DNA from: Rhizobium albus
Lineage (GTDB): Bacteria; Pseudomonadota; Alphaproteobacteria; Rhizobiales; Rhizobiaceae
NCBI GenBank assembly: GCA_030160035.1
Contig: BSNO01000004.1
Location: 372,001-436,000 of the forward strand
Direction: 5' to 3'
Length of the DNA stretch: 64,000 nt
This document shows positions 27,768 to 36,905 of the stretch, piece by piece. Each line of letters opens with the position of its first letter. The first letter of the stretch is position 1. The translations under genes were made by a program, and so were the position numbers. The notes below the pieces were generated by a model, which worked only from the letters and a program-made list of their open reading frames with translations, had not been told where the DNA came from and did no database searches.

Positions 27768-28160
27768 TCAAAACGCGTCGGCGAAGTGCCGGGGCCAGCG
27801 CCACGGCGTGATCGCAACGATGTCGTAGCGATAGGAGACGCGGGAGAGATCGACGCCGCGCTTCATCTGTGCCGCGATCCAAAGGTCGCTCGCACTGCGG
27901 ATCCGCGTCGCCGTCATATGGGAGACCGCGTCGATTGCCGCGCGTTCGTCACTCCGTGCCTTCACTTCGACGAAGGCGATGATGGCGCCGCGTTTCACGA
28001 TCAGGTCGATCTCGCCGAGCCGCGTCCTGTGGCGCCGCGCGAGGATCCTGTAGCCGCGAAGCTGCAGCGAGAACGCGGCGAGCGCTTCCGCCAGATGACC
28101 GCGCCGCTCGGCTTCCTGCCGCGACATCGGCTGCTCCCGCCGCTCACGCGGAGCACGCAT
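27768..28160 (-). CDS. yraN: YraN family protein (UPF0102)
   Basis: A 130-residue protein of the endonuclease-like YraN family. [23 protein letters not shown] carries the E-x-D and E-V-K residues of a PD-(D/E)XK nuclease core. The biochemical role is not established. It starts six bp after rsmI, so the two are probably co-translated. Confidence 0.9.
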   Translation of the reverse strand: MRAPRERREQPMSRQEAERRGHLAEALAAFSLQLRGYRILARRHRTRLGEIDLIVKRGAIIAFVEVKARSDERAAIDAVSHMTATRIRSASDLWIAAQMKRGVDLSRVSYRYDIVAITPWRWPRHFADAF

Positions 28161-28166
28161 CGGCCG

Positions 28167-29117
28167 TCAGCCCTTCTTCATCTCGAGCAACCGCGCGTAA
28201 AGGTCCTTGCGCGGCAGGCCTGTCAGTTTCGCCGCTTCCGTCGCGGCTTTCGCCGGCGGCATCGTGCGCACCAGATCGTCCAGCAGCGCCTGCGGATCGA
28301 TGTCGCTGGCCTCCTCCTCAAAAGGTGCGATCAGAAACACGATCTCGCCTTTAACATTGCCTGAGGAAGCATAGTGCTGAGCCAGTTCGTCAAGCGTGCC
28401 CCGCCGCGTCTCCTCGAACGTCTTGGTCAGCTCGCGACAAACGGCGGCCGGACGATTTTCGCCCAGAACCTCGGCCGCATCGACGAGAGCATCTGCGATC
28501 CGGTGGGGTGATTCAAAGAAGATCAGCGTGGCGGGCATGCGCTGCAGCGCCCCCAACCGGTCGCGGCGCGCTTTCGATTTCTGCGGCAGGAAGCCGGCAA
28601 AGAGAAAGCTGTCGCTCGGCATGCCGGAAGCGGTCAGCGCCGCAAGCGGTGCCGAAGCGCCAGGTATCGGCACCACGCGGTGGCCCGCGGCAAGTGCGCT
28701 CTCCACCAGCCTGAAGCCCGGGTCTGAAACGAGCGGCGTTCCGGCATCGGAAACCAGCGCCACGCTTTGCCCGGCATCGAGCGCCGCCATCAGTCGCTCG
28801 CCGGCGGCTTGCGCATTGTGCTCGTGATAGGCAAAGGGCCGGCGGCGAATGCCGTAGCGCTCCAGCAAAACGCGGGTTACGCGCGTGTCCTCGCAGGCGA
28901 GCAGATCCGCCGCCGCCAGCGTCTCCAGAGCGCGAAGGGTGATGTCGCCGAGATTGCCGATCGGCGTGGAAACGAGATAGAGCGCCGGCTCCACCGGCCG
29001 CGCCTTGATCTCTGTCGTGCCGATGGTGAAGGCCGGCGCGGGCCTGCCGTCGCGGGTAGCGGCTTCGCCGTCCGTAGGGTCGGTGTCTGCGGGGCCGCTC
29101 TCGTCTGGTCGCACCAT
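28167..29117 (-). CDS. rsmI: 16S rRNA 2'-O-ribose methyltransferase RsmI
   Basis: Methylates C1402 of 16S rRNA with SAM. The tetrapyrrole-methylase fold is shown by LVSTPIGNLGDITLRAL at about residue 48 and the VALVSDAGTPLVSDPG segment. The N-terminal ~40 residues are an acidic, family-variable extension. The C-terminal region of about 60 residues matches the RsmI tail. Length is 316. It is the first gene of the rsmI-yraN-gshB series. Confidence 0.95.
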   Translation of the reverse strand: MVRPDESGPADTDPTDGEAATRDGRPAPAFTIGTTEIKARPVEPALYLVSTPIGNLGDITLRALETLAAADLLACEDTRVTRVLLERYGIRRRPFAYHEHNAQAAGERLMAALDAGQSVALVSDAGTPLVSDPGFRLVESALAAGHRVVPIPGASAPLAALTASGMPSDSFLFAGFLPQKSKARRDRLGALQRMPATLIFFESPHRIADALVDAAEVLGENRPAAVCRELTKTFEETRRGTLDELAQHYASSGNVKGEIVFLIAPFEEEASDIDPQALLDDLVRTMPPAKAATEAAKLTGLPRKDLYARLLEMKKG

Positions 29118-29221
29118 GTCTCATCCTTCGCCTGCAGACCCGCAGGCCGTCGACAATGGTTCTGCGTCATCGCAAGGCCGGCGCGCAAGCCCAAAGGCAT
29201 TTGCGACCCGGCGCGGCGCAC

Positions 29222-30055
29222 TCAGTCGCCGGCGCGAATGCGGCTTTCGGCGGTCTTCCAGGACAATTCGGTGGTCCGCGCGATCAGCGCTTCCACAAGC
29301 GCGAACATGGCGGTGTTCGCGTCCCAGATGCGGTCGATCGAGACCCGGCACGGCAGCACGATCTTGGAGAAGCGCGAAATCGGCGAAATCCATTCATCCG
29401 TCACAAGAATGGTGAAGGCGCGCGCTGCCTTCAGCTGGCGCGCCGTTTCCAGCAAATCGTCGTCATAGCGGCGCATGTCGAACAGCACGACGACATCACC
29501 CGCCTTGATGTCCAGCAACTGGTCGGCCCGGTTGGCGATCCGCCCGTCAAGCCTGCGCACGCCGGGCCGCGCGCGCCTGAGATGCGCTTCCATGTACATG
29601 GCGAGCGCGTCGGTGAAGCGGCCGCCGGCGAGATGGCATGCATGGCGGCTGTCGGCGAGCTTGCGGGATGCGGCCTCGAATTCGGATGCGGGGATGCGCT
29701 CGGCCGTCGCCCGCATGATCTCCGCGGTCTGCTCGAAGAACCGGTCGAGAAACCGCTCGCTCTCCTGGCGCGGCACCTCGAAACTGCGCTGCAGCGGTGA
29801 TTTCGTGCGCTCGTCCAGTTCGGTGCGCAGCGCGCGCTGAAAATCCGGATAGGAGCGAAAGCCCAGCCGGGAAATGAAGCGCAACACCGTTGCGGCACTT
29901 GCACCTGCCGCCGTGCCAAACTCTGCAACCGGCGCCAGCCCGATCGTCGGATAATTCGCCAGCAGCGTCCGCGCTGCGCGCTTCTCGGCGGATGTCAGTG
30001 CGTCCATCGTGGCATGAACGGTGGTCTCGACCGTCGCCGGAATGCTCACCGCCAT
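29222..30055 (-). CDS. MurR/RpiR family transcriptional regulator
   Basis: A 277-residue regulator. The N-terminal HTH_6 domain (about residues 1-80) includes TAAGASAATVLRFISRLGF, and the C-terminal SIS domain (about 115-260) would bind a phosphosugar or related effector. It is divergent from the N-formylglutamate amidohydrolase/TRAP/GS cluster, with 75 bp between start codons, so it is the likely local regulator. A set of palindromes lies in that gap. Confidence 0.92.
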   Translation of the reverse strand: MAVSIPATVETTVHATMDALTSAEKRAARTLLANYPTIGLAPVAEFGTAAGASAATVLRFISRLGFRSYPDFQRALRTELDERTKSPLQRSFEVPRQESERFLDRFFEQTAEIMRATAERIPASEFEAASRKLADSRHACHLAGGRFTDALAMYMEAHLRRARPGVRRLDGRIANRADQLLDIKAGDVVVLFDMRRYDDDLLETARQLKAARAFTILVTDEWISPISRFSKIVLPCRVSIDRIWDANTAMFALVEALIARTTELSWKTAESRIRAGD

Positions 30056-30076
30056 TCTGAAATTCTCGTTTCAGTG

Positions 30077-30115
30077 TTGACACATATTCGGTTTCCCGAA
30101 TTACTGTACCAGTAA
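30077..30115. promoter_or_regulatory. Divergent promoter with candidate RpiR operators
   Basis: TTGACA (30077-30082) is a consensus -35 element pointing toward the amidohydrolase gene. Two inverted repeats follow: TTCGG-tttc-CCGAA at 30087-30100 and TTACTG-tac-CAGTAA at 30101-30115. They would overlap or follow the -10 region, where a repressor would act. Whether RpiR binds them is inference. Confidence 0.5.
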
Positions 30116-30130
30116 AGGGGGTGTTGGGGC

Positions 30131-30928
30131 ATGTCCACCGAGAAAGCCGTCGACGTCGTGAATGCCGAAGGGTCTTCGCCCTTCGTACTCGTCTGCGACC
30201 ATGCCTCGAACCGGCTGCCGGCACGCTACGGAACGCTCGGCCTCACACCTGAAGAACTGAAGAGCCACATCGCCTGGGATCCGGGCGCGCAGGCGGTCAG
30301 CCTCGCTATGGTCGAAGCGCTCGATGCGCCGCTCGTCCAGTCGACCGTGTCGCGTCTCATCATCGACTGCAACCGCGATCTCGATGCGCCGGATCTGATC
30401 TGGACGTTGTCGGAACGCACCCGCATCGCCGCCAATGAGAACCTCGATCCGCAGGAGCGCCAGTTCCGCATCGATGCCTATCACCGGCCCTTCCACGAGG
30501 CGATCGACGCGGTGATCGCGAAGCGTTTGGCGAGAGGACAGGAAACCGTTCTGGTCTGCATGCACTCCTTCACGCCGGTCTATCACGGCGTGCCGCGCCC
30601 CTGGCCGATCGGGCTGATCCACGGCGTCGATACCCGGTTCACCCGCGCCGTCGCCGATGCTCTGGCGGCAGACGACCCCACGCTGAATGTCGGGTGGAAC
30701 GAGCCCTATGCGGCGCTGAACGGCGTCACGCTGACGCTCGAAAAACACGGCGATGCGAAGGGTCTTGCTGCCGTCATGGTCGAAATCCGAAATGACGAGA
30801 TCGCCGATCCCGCGGGCGTTGCCGATTGGGCCGGTCGGCTCGGACGCGCGTTGCACGCCGCCCATGCAAGCGGCGCTGCCGATCGCGCAGAGCCAGCTGC
30901 GCAATCCTCGCGTCAAAGGGAGGCGTGA
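30131..30928 (+). CDS. N-formylglutamate amidohydrolase family protein
   Basis: A 265-residue protein of the N-formylglutamate amidohydrolase family, which are zinc hydrolases (HutG type). The early FVLVCDHASNRLPARYG and later VLVCMHSFTPVYHG carry family His residues, and DAYHRPFHEAIDAV is present. HutG removes formyl from N-formylglutamate in histidine breakdown, but no other hut gene is here. Given the neighbouring ligase and oxidoreductases, cleavage of another N-acyl or glutamyl compound is possible. It overlaps no gene; the TRAP small permease starts six bases after its stop. Confidence 0.88.
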   Translation: MSTEKAVDVVNAEGSSPFVLVCDHASNRLPARYGTLGLTPEELKSHIAWDPGAQAVSLAMVEALDAPLVQSTVSRLIIDCNRDLDAPDLIWTLSERTRIAANENLDPQERQFRIDAYHRPFHEAIDAVIAKRLARGQETVLVCMHSFTPVYHGVPRPWPIGLIHGVDTRFTRAVADALAADDPTLNVGWNEPYAALNGVTLTLEKHGDAKGLAAVMVEIRNDEIADPAGVADWAGRLGRALHAAHASGAADRAEPAAQSSRQREA

Positions 30929-30933
30929 CCGGG

Positions 30934-31446
30934 ATGCCGAAGCCGATCCGCGCCTTTGTCCGGGTGGTCGATGCCATCAACAGGGTCGTCGGCCGCTTCG
31001 CCATGTACCTGCTCTTCGTGCTGGCCGCGATCCTGCTCTATTCCACGCTCTCGCGCGTCATCATCGGCACGCCGGTCAACTGGTCGCTGGAGATGAGCCA
31101 GTTCGTCCTCTCGGCCTATTATCTGCTCGGCGGCGCCTACACGATGCAGAATGACGGCCATGTCCGCATGGACCTCTTCTACAGCAAGCTGACGCCGCAG
31201 AAGCGGGCCGTCACCGATGCCTTCACGATCCTGTTCGTGCTCTTCTATCTGGGCGTCCTTCTCATGGGCGGCCTGTCGAGCACGGCCTATTCCATCGAAT
31301 ACGGGCAGAAGAACTACACGTCCTGGGCGCCACCCCTGTGGCCGATCAAGGTGATCATGACGCTCGGCATCTTCCTCATGCTCCTTCAGGCGATCTCGTC
31401 CTTCTTCAAGGATGTCGCCATGGCGCGCGGAAAGCCGATCGCATGA
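30934..31446 (+). CDS. TRAP transporter small permease
   Basis: A 170-residue DctQ-type protein with four predicted membrane helices (about 18-38, 52-72, 90-110 and 130-152). I chose the ATG at 30934: AGGGAGG lies nine bases upstream and the frame then follows the preceding stop. A longer open frame begins at 30826 but overlaps the upstream gene. The next gene overlaps by an ATGA. Confidence 0.92.
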   Translation: MPKPIRAFVRVVDAINRVVGRFAMYLLFVLAAILLYSTLSRVIIGTPVNWSLEMSQFVLSAYYLLGGAYTMQNDGHVRMDLFYSKLTPQKRAVTDAFTILFVLFYLGVLLMGGLSSTAYSIEYGQKNYTSWAPPLWPIKVIMTLGIFLMLLQAISSFFKDVAMARGKPIA

Positions 31447-32768
31447 GCTCGGAACTGATCACGCTCTTCATGTTCTCCACCATGATGGTGCTGCTCCTGA
31501 CCGGGCAGCGCGTCTTCGGCGTCATCGGCTTCGTCGGCGCGGCTGCAGCACTCTGGCTATGGGGGCAGGGCTCGTCGGAGCTGCCGTTCAACGCGGCGTT
31601 TCAGGTGTTGAACTGGTATCCGCTGATCACCGTGCCGCTCTTCGTCTTCATGGGCTTCGTGTTTTCCGAATCCGGCATCGCCAGCAATCTCTACCGCATG
31701 TTCCACGTCTGGTTCGGCGGCATGCGCGGTGGTCTGGCGCTCGGCACCATCGGGCTCATGGTGCTGATTTCCTGCATGAACGGCCTGTCCGTCGCCGGCA
31801 TGGCGATCGGAGCGACGGTTGCCCTGCCGGAGCTTCTGCGCCGGGGCTACAACAAGGTCATGGTCACCGGCGTCGTCCAGGCCGGCAGCTCGCTTGGCAT
31901 CCTCATCCCGCCCTCGGTCGTGCTCGTGCTCTACGCCATGATCGCGCGCCAGCCCGTGCTGCAGCTCTGGCTCGCCGGCATCCTGCCCGGGCTTTTGATG
32001 GCGACGCTCTTCTGCATCTACATCTATGTCCGCTGCCGGCTTCAGCCGGAGCTTGCGCCGGCCATGCCCGCGGAAGAGCGCTCGGCCATCACGAAATCGG
32101 AGAAGATGCGCCTACTCGGAGCGGGCTTCCTGCCGCTGGTCGTTTTCGGCACCATGATGGGCCTCTTCATCAGCGGCGTCACGAGCCTGGTGGAAAGCTC
32201 CGCCGTCGGCGCTCTCCTGGCCGTACTGGCCGCCGCCGTGTCGCGAAAGCTCACCTGGAAGGTCATCGACGATTCAACGCGCAACACGCTGACCATCTCC
32301 TGCATGTTCCTCTGGATCATCCTGGCCGCACTCTGCTTCGGTGCGGTCTATGATGGGCTGGGCGCCGTGCGCGCCATCGAAAACCTGCTCCTGAACACCT
32401 GGGAGCTGGACCGCTGGACGATCCTGATTCTCATGCTCCTGTCCTTCGTGGTGATGGGCATGTTCCTCGACGATACGGCCATGCTCGTCATCGTCGCGCC
32501 GCTCTATATCCCGCTCGTTATCGGGCTTGATTTCAACGCCATCTGGTTCGGCATTCTCTACACGATCACCTGCCAGATCGCCTACATCACCCCGCCTTTC
32601 GGCTACAATCTCTTCCTGATGCGCGCCATGGCGCCGCCGGAGATCACGCTTGCCGACATCTATCGATCGATCGTGCCCTTCGTCGGGCTGATGGTGCTCA
32701 CCATCGTCATCCTGATGATCTTCCCCGAAATTGCGCTTTGGCTGCCGGGCCTCTGGTCCGCCCGCTGA
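31443..32768 (+). CDS. TRAP transporter large permease
   Basis: A 441-residue DctM-type permease with about 12 hydrophobic helices. The start ATG overlaps the small-permease stop in ATGA, and a longer frame to 31338 is an artefact. VQAGSSLGILIPPSVVLVLY and MFLDDTAMLVIVAPL are typical of the ion-transporter superfamily core. It uses a sodium or proton gradient to import a solute delivered by the binding protein encoded downstream. Confidence 0.93.
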   Translation: MSSELITLFMFSTMMVLLLTGQRVFGVIGFVGAAAALWLWGQGSSELPFNAAFQVLNWYPLITVPLFVFMGFVFSESGIASNLYRMFHVWFGGMRGGLALGTIGLMVLISCMNGLSVAGMAIGATVALPELLRRGYNKVMVTGVVQAGSSLGILIPPSVVLVLYAMIARQPVLQLWLAGILPGLLMATLFCIYIYVRCRLQPELAPAMPAEERSAITKSEKMRLLGAGFLPLVVFGTMMGLFISGVTSLVESSAVGALLAVLAAAVSRKLTWKVIDDSTRNTLTISCMFLWIILAALCFGAVYDGLGAVRAIENLLLNTWELDRWTILILMLLSFVVMGMFLDDTAMLVIVAPLYIPLVIGLDFNAIWFGILYTITCQIAYITPPFGYNLFLMRAMAPPEITLADIYRSIVPFVGLMVLTIVILMIFPEIALWLPGLWSAR

Positions 32769-32881
32769 CTGAGAACCAACGGAGAGGCCTTACGCCCACA
32801 AGCACGGCGACGAGATACGGCAAATGACCGTCCGACGAACGGGCGGCGAAAAGATCAGGAACCGAAAGAGGGAAAATCGAC

Positions 32882-33949
32882 ATGAGTGACAATACGAAGT
32901 TCACCAAGCGACAATTCATCAAGCGGGCGGGTCTGGTGACTGCCGGTGGCGTATCGGCCTCCACGCTCGCCGCGCCCTACGTCAAGGCACAGAGCCCGAT
33001 CCGCTGGCGCCTGCAGACCTATGCCGGCCCGGCACTCGCCGAGCATGTGGTGAAGCCGGCAATCGACGCGTTCAACACGGCCGCCAACGGCGAAATGGTC
33101 ATCGAACTCTTCACCGCCGACCAGCTCGTGCCGCAGGGCGAACTCTTCCGCGCCGTGCAGCGGGGCACGATCGATGCCTGCCAGTCGGACGATGATTCCA
33201 TGGCGTCTCCGGTCGACGTCTCGGTCTTCGGGGCGTACTTCCCGTTTGCATCGCGCTACGGCCTCGACGTGCCGGTGCTCTGGAACTGGTACGGCCTGAA
33301 GGAGATCTGGGAAGAAGCCTACGGCGAGATCGAAGGCGTCACCTGGCTGTCTGCCGGTGCGTGGGATCCCTGCAACTTCGTCACCACCAAGCCGATCCGC
33401 AGCGTCGATGATCTGAACGGCCTGCGCGTCTTCACCTTCCCGACGGGCGGGCGCTTCCTCACCCGCTTCGGTGTCGTGCCGGTCACGCTGCCCTGGGAAG
33501 ACATTGAAGTCGCGATCCAGACCGGCGAAATCGATGGCGTCGCCTGGTGCGGCGCGACCGAAGCCTACACAGTCGGCTGGGCGGACGTGACCCAGTACTA
33601 CCTTACCAACAACATCAACGGCGCCTGGGCCGGCTCGTTCTTCGCGAACACCGATCGCTGGAACGAATTGCCGGAGCATCTGAAGACGCTCTTCAACATG
33701 GCGATGGACAGCTCCCACTACTATCGCCAGCACTGGTACTGGTGGGGCGAGGCGCACTACCGCACGACCGGCGGCAAGCTTGAACTCACCACCATTCCGG
33801 AAGCGGAGTGGAAGCGCGTCGAAGACGAGGCACTGGCCTTTTGGGACGAGGTGGCCCAGGAAAGCGACCGCAGCGCCCGCGTCGTGGAAATCCTGAAAAA
33901 CTACGCCGAGACGATGCGCAACGCAGGCGCACCGTACCGCTACACCTAA
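32882..33949 (+). CDS. TRAP transporter substrate-binding protein (DctP type)
   Basis: A 355-residue periplasmic protein. The export signal reads KRQFIKRAGLVTAGGVSAS, a Tat-like sequence with Lys-Arg instead of twin Arg, then cleavage near VKA. The mature domain has the DctP order, including TAGP-like start, NGLRVFTFPTGGRFLTRFGVVPVTLPW and GEIDGVAW, the segment holding the substrate-carboxylate arginine. The ligand is not predictable. A perfect 11-bp hairpin follows the gene. It lies 113 bp after the large permease, a spacing often seen where expression is uncoupled. Confidence 0.9.
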   Translation: MSDNTKFTKRQFIKRAGLVTAGGVSASTLAAPYVKAQSPIRWRLQTYAGPALAEHVVKPAIDAFNTAANGEMVIELFTADQLVPQGELFRAVQRGTIDACQSDDDSMASPVDVSVFGAYFPFASRYGLDVPVLWNWYGLKEIWEEAYGEIEGVTWLSAGAWDPCNFVTTKPIRSVDDLNGLRVFTFPTGGRFLTRFGVVPVTLPWEDIEVAIQTGEIDGVAWCGATEAYTVGWADVTQYYLTNNINGAWAGSFFANTDRWNELPEHLKTLFNMAMDSSHYYRQHWYWWGEAHYRTTGGKLELTTIPEAEWKRVEDEALAFWDEVAQESDRSARVVEILKNYAETMRNAGAPYRYT

Positions 33950-33966
33950 CAGGCGTCACGACAATC

Positions 33967-33998
33967 GACCCGGCGGCTTCAATCGAGGCCGCCGGGTC
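33967..33998 (+). other. Perfect hairpin between the TRAP binding protein and GS-like gene
   Basis: GACCCGGCGGC and GCCGCCGGGTC form an 11-bp perfect stem with a 10-base loop. There is no T run, so it is unlikely to stop transcription by itself. Such a hairpin after a binding-protein gene may stabilise that message or dampen expression downstream. Confidence 0.6.
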
Positions 33999-34044
33999 TC
34001 GCAAATCAAAAAGACCAACCGGAACCGCGTGAGGGAGAGTGCCG

Positions 34045-35406
34045 ATGGCCGCCTATGATCTGAAAACGCTGAAGGCCGACATCAAGTCGGGCGACATCGA
34101 CACCGTGCTCGTCTGCTTCCCCGACATGCAGGGCCGCCTGATCGGCAAGCGTTTCCAGGCGGAATTCTTCGTCGAAGGCGCACTCGACGAGACGCATGGC
34201 TGCGATTACCTGCTCGCCAACGACATCGATATGGAGCCGGTGCCCGGCTACGACGTCGCCAACTGGCAGCGCGGCTACGGCGATTTTGTCATGAAGCCGG
34301 ATCTTGCCACGCTGATGAAGGCGCACTGGCTGGAAGGCACCGCGATCGTTCTGTGCGATCTCGTCGATCACCACCATCACGACCCCGTGCCGCATTCACC
34401 GCGCGCCATCCTGAAGACGCAGCTCGAGCGGCTTGATGCGCTGGGCCTCACGGCAAACTTCGCCTCAGAGCTCGAATTCTACCTCTTCGACGAGGACTAC
34501 CGCACGATCCACGAGAAGGGGTTCCGTGGCCTCAAGACGGCCGGCTACTACATCGAGGACTACCACATCTTCCAGACCACCAAGGAAGAGCCGGTGATGC
34601 GCGAAATCCGTCGCAAGCTGCAGGCGTCCGGCATCCCGATCGAAAACTCCAAGGGCGAATGGGGCCCGGGCCAGGAAGAAATCAACGTCCGCTATGCCGA
34701 CGCGCTGACCATGGCCGATCGCCACGTCGTGATGAAGAACGCCATCAAGGAAATCGCCTACGCCCAGGGCAAGGCCGTCACCTTCATGGCCAAGTGGGAT
34801 TACGGTCTCGCCGGTTCATCGAGCCACGTGCACATGTCGCTCGCGAGAGACGGCAAGAACGCGTTCATCGATGCCAACGACACGCTCGGCATGTCGAAGC
34901 TGATGAAGCACTATGTGGCGGGCCTTCTCAAATACGCCGCCGACATCACCGTGCTGCTCGCGCCCTATGTGAACTCCTACAAGCGCTTCCAGGCCGGCAC
35001 CTTCGCCCCCACCAAGGCGATCTGGAGCGGCGACAATCGCACGGCGGGCTTCAGGCTTTGCGGCGAAAACACCAAGGGCATCCGCATCGAATGCCGCATC
35101 GGCGGCGCCGATCTGAACCCCTATCTCGCCTATGCCGGCATGATCGCGGCCGGCCTCAAGGGCATCGAGGACGAACTCGAGCTCGAACCGCCCTATACGG
35201 GCGACGCCTATAGCGGCGAGAAACTGCCCGAAATCCCGAAAACGCTCCGCGCCGCCATCGCCGCCTTCCGCGGCTCCTCCATGCTGAAAGAGGCATTCGG
35301 CGAGCAGGTGATCTCCCACTACGCCCACACCGCCGATTGGGAACAGCTGGAATACGACCGCCGCGTGACCGATTGGGAAATCAAGCGCGGTTTCGAGCGG
35401 TGTTGA
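34045..35406 (+). CDS. Glutamine synthetase family protein (gamma-glutamyl-amine ligase type)
   Basis: A 453-residue class III/PuuA-like ligase. I start at ATG 34045 with GGGAG just upstream; a GTG lies at 34039. The beta-grasp and catalytic domains are complete: FASELEFYLFDE (metal-binding Glu), EWGPGQEEINV, the SSSHVHMSLA ATP-site segment, NRTAGFRLCGE and GADLNPYLAYAGMIAAG. Such enzymes ligate glutamate to an amine rather than ammonia. The neighbours (two dehydrogenases, an amidohydrolase and a TRAP transporter) suggest an amine or amino-alcohol pathway. True ammonia ligation is not excluded. Confidence 0.88.
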   Translation: MAAYDLKTLKADIKSGDIDTVLVCFPDMQGRLIGKRFQAEFFVEGALDETHGCDYLLANDIDMEPVPGYDVANWQRGYGDFVMKPDLATLMKAHWLEGTAIVLCDLVDHHHHDPVPHSPRAILKTQLERLDALGLTANFASELEFYLFDEDYRTIHEKGFRGLKTAGYYIEDYHIFQTTKEEPVMREIRRKLQASGIPIENSKGEWGPGQEEINVRYADALTMADRHVVMKNAIKEIAYAQGKAVTFMAKWDYGLAGSSSHVHMSLARDGKNAFIDANDTLGMSKLMKHYVAGLLKYAADITVLLAPYVNSYKRFQAGTFAPTKAIWSGDNRTAGFRLCGENTKGIRIECRIGGADLNPYLAYAGMIAAGLKGIEDELELEPPYTGDAYSGEKLPEIPKTLRAAIAAFRGSSMLKEAFGEQVISHYAHTADWEQLEYDRRVTDWEIKRGFERC

Positions 35407-35513
35407 AAACTGTTGCGCGCCACCCCTTGGAGCGCGCCCGACATCGGAATAAGGCAATCGGCACTCTTTCGCGCGGCGCGGGCCGCGCTTTCTGCTGACA
35501 AGGAGCACTGTCC

Positions 35514-36896
35514 ATGACCGAACTGGTCAAGCTGATTTCACCCGTGGATGGCTCCGTCTACGCCGAGCGGCCCTATGCCGAGCCGGCTACGATCGAGCGC
35601 GCCGTCGAAGCGGCGCTGGCCGCGCGGAAGGCGTGGCGTGAGACGACGCTTGGCGAACGCGCCAAGATCATGACGCATTTCGCCGACGCGCTCATCGCGA
35701 TGAACGAGGAGATCGTGCCGGAACTCGCCTGGCAGATGGGCCGGCCGGTGCGCTACGGCGGTGAGAAAGGCGGCGTCGAGGAACGCGCCCGCCACATGAT
35801 CGCCATTGCCGAAAAGGCGCTGGCGCCGATCGCACTGCCGGAAAAGCCGGGCTTCATCCGCCATATCGCGCGCGAACCCGTCGGCACGGTGCTGGTCATC
35901 GCGCCGTGGAACTATCCTTACCTCACCGCTGTCAATTCCATAGTCCCGGCGCTGATGGCCGGCAACGCCGTCATCCTGAAGCATGCGAGCCAGACGCTGC
36001 TGGTCGGCGAGCGCTTCCAGCTTGCCGCCGACCGCGCCGGCCTGCCGAAGGGGCTCTTCCAGAACCTCGTCCTCAGCCACCGCGACACCGAGAAGCTCAT
36101 CGGCTCGGGCCGCATCGACCACATCGTGTTCACCGGCTCCGTCGAGGGCGGCCGCGCGATCGAGCGGGCAGCGGCGGGCACCTTTGCCACGCTCGGCCTC
36201 GAACTCGGCGGCAAGGATCCGGCCTTCGTTCGCGCGGATGCCGATCTCGACAAGACGGTCGACAATCTGGTCGATGGCGCCTTCTTCAATTCCGGCCAGA
36301 GCTGCTGCGGCATCGAGCGCATCTATGTGGACCGCGCGCTCTATCCCGAGTTCCTGGAGCGCTTCGTCGAAAGCGCAAAGGGCTGGAAGCTCGGCAACCC
36401 CTTCGATGCCGACACCGTCGTCGGCCCAATGGCGCGCGGTTCGTTCGCCGATCATGTGCGCGCCCAGACGGCGGAAGCGATCCGCAAGGGCGCGGTGACG
36501 CATCTCGATGGCCAGGATGATCGCGACCAGGAAGGTTCACCCTATCTCGCCCCGCAGGTCCTCTCCAACGTCGATCACCAGATGGCGGTGATGCGCGAGG
36601 AGAGCTTCGGTCCAGTCATCGGCATCATGCCGGTCGCCGACGACGAGGAGGCGGTCACGCTGATGAATGACAGCCCTTACGGTCTCACCGCCTCCATCTG
36701 GACACGCGATCTCGATGCCGCCGCAAGGCTCGGCGCGCGCGTGAAAACCGGTACCGTCTTTGCCAATCGCTGCGACTATCTCGATCCCGCGCTCGTCTGG
36801 ACGGGCGTCAAGGACACCGGCAAGGGCGGCGCGCTGTCGGAGATCGGCTACCAGATGCTGACCCAACCGAAATCCTTCCATCTCAAGCAGATCTGA
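35514..36896 (+). CDS. Aldehyde dehydrogenase family protein
   Basis: A 460-residue NAD(P)-dependent aldehyde dehydrogenase. The catalytic Cys is C264 in SGQSCCGIE, the general base Glu lies in LELGGKDP, and the cofactor loop FTGSVEGGRAI is present. APWNYPY is typical. The likely role is oxidising an aldehyde produced by the downstream iron-dependent alcohol dehydrogenase. It starts 107 bp after the GS-like gene, and its stop is nine bases before the next start. Confidence 0.92.
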   Translation: MTELVKLISPVDGSVYAERPYAEPATIERAVEAALAARKAWRETTLGERAKIMTHFADALIAMNEEIVPELAWQMGRPVRYGGEKGGVEERARHMIAIAEKALAPIALPEKPGFIRHIAREPVGTVLVIAPWNYPYLTAVNSIVPALMAGNAVILKHASQTLLVGERFQLAADRAGLPKGLFQNLVLSHRDTEKLIGSGRIDHIVFTGSVEGGRAIERAAAGTFATLGLELGGKDPAFVRADADLDKTVDNLVDGAFFNSGQSCCGIERIYVDRALYPEFLERFVESAKGWKLGNPFDADTVVGPMARGSFADHVRAQTAEAIRKGAVTHLDGQDDRDQEGSPYLAPQVLSNVDHQMAVMREESFGPVIGIMPVADDEEAVTLMNDSPYGLTASIWTRDLDAAARLGARVKTGTVFANRCDYLDPALVWTGVKDTGKGGALSEIGYQMLTQPKSFHLKQI

Positions 36897-36905
36897 GTTC
36901 AAGAC

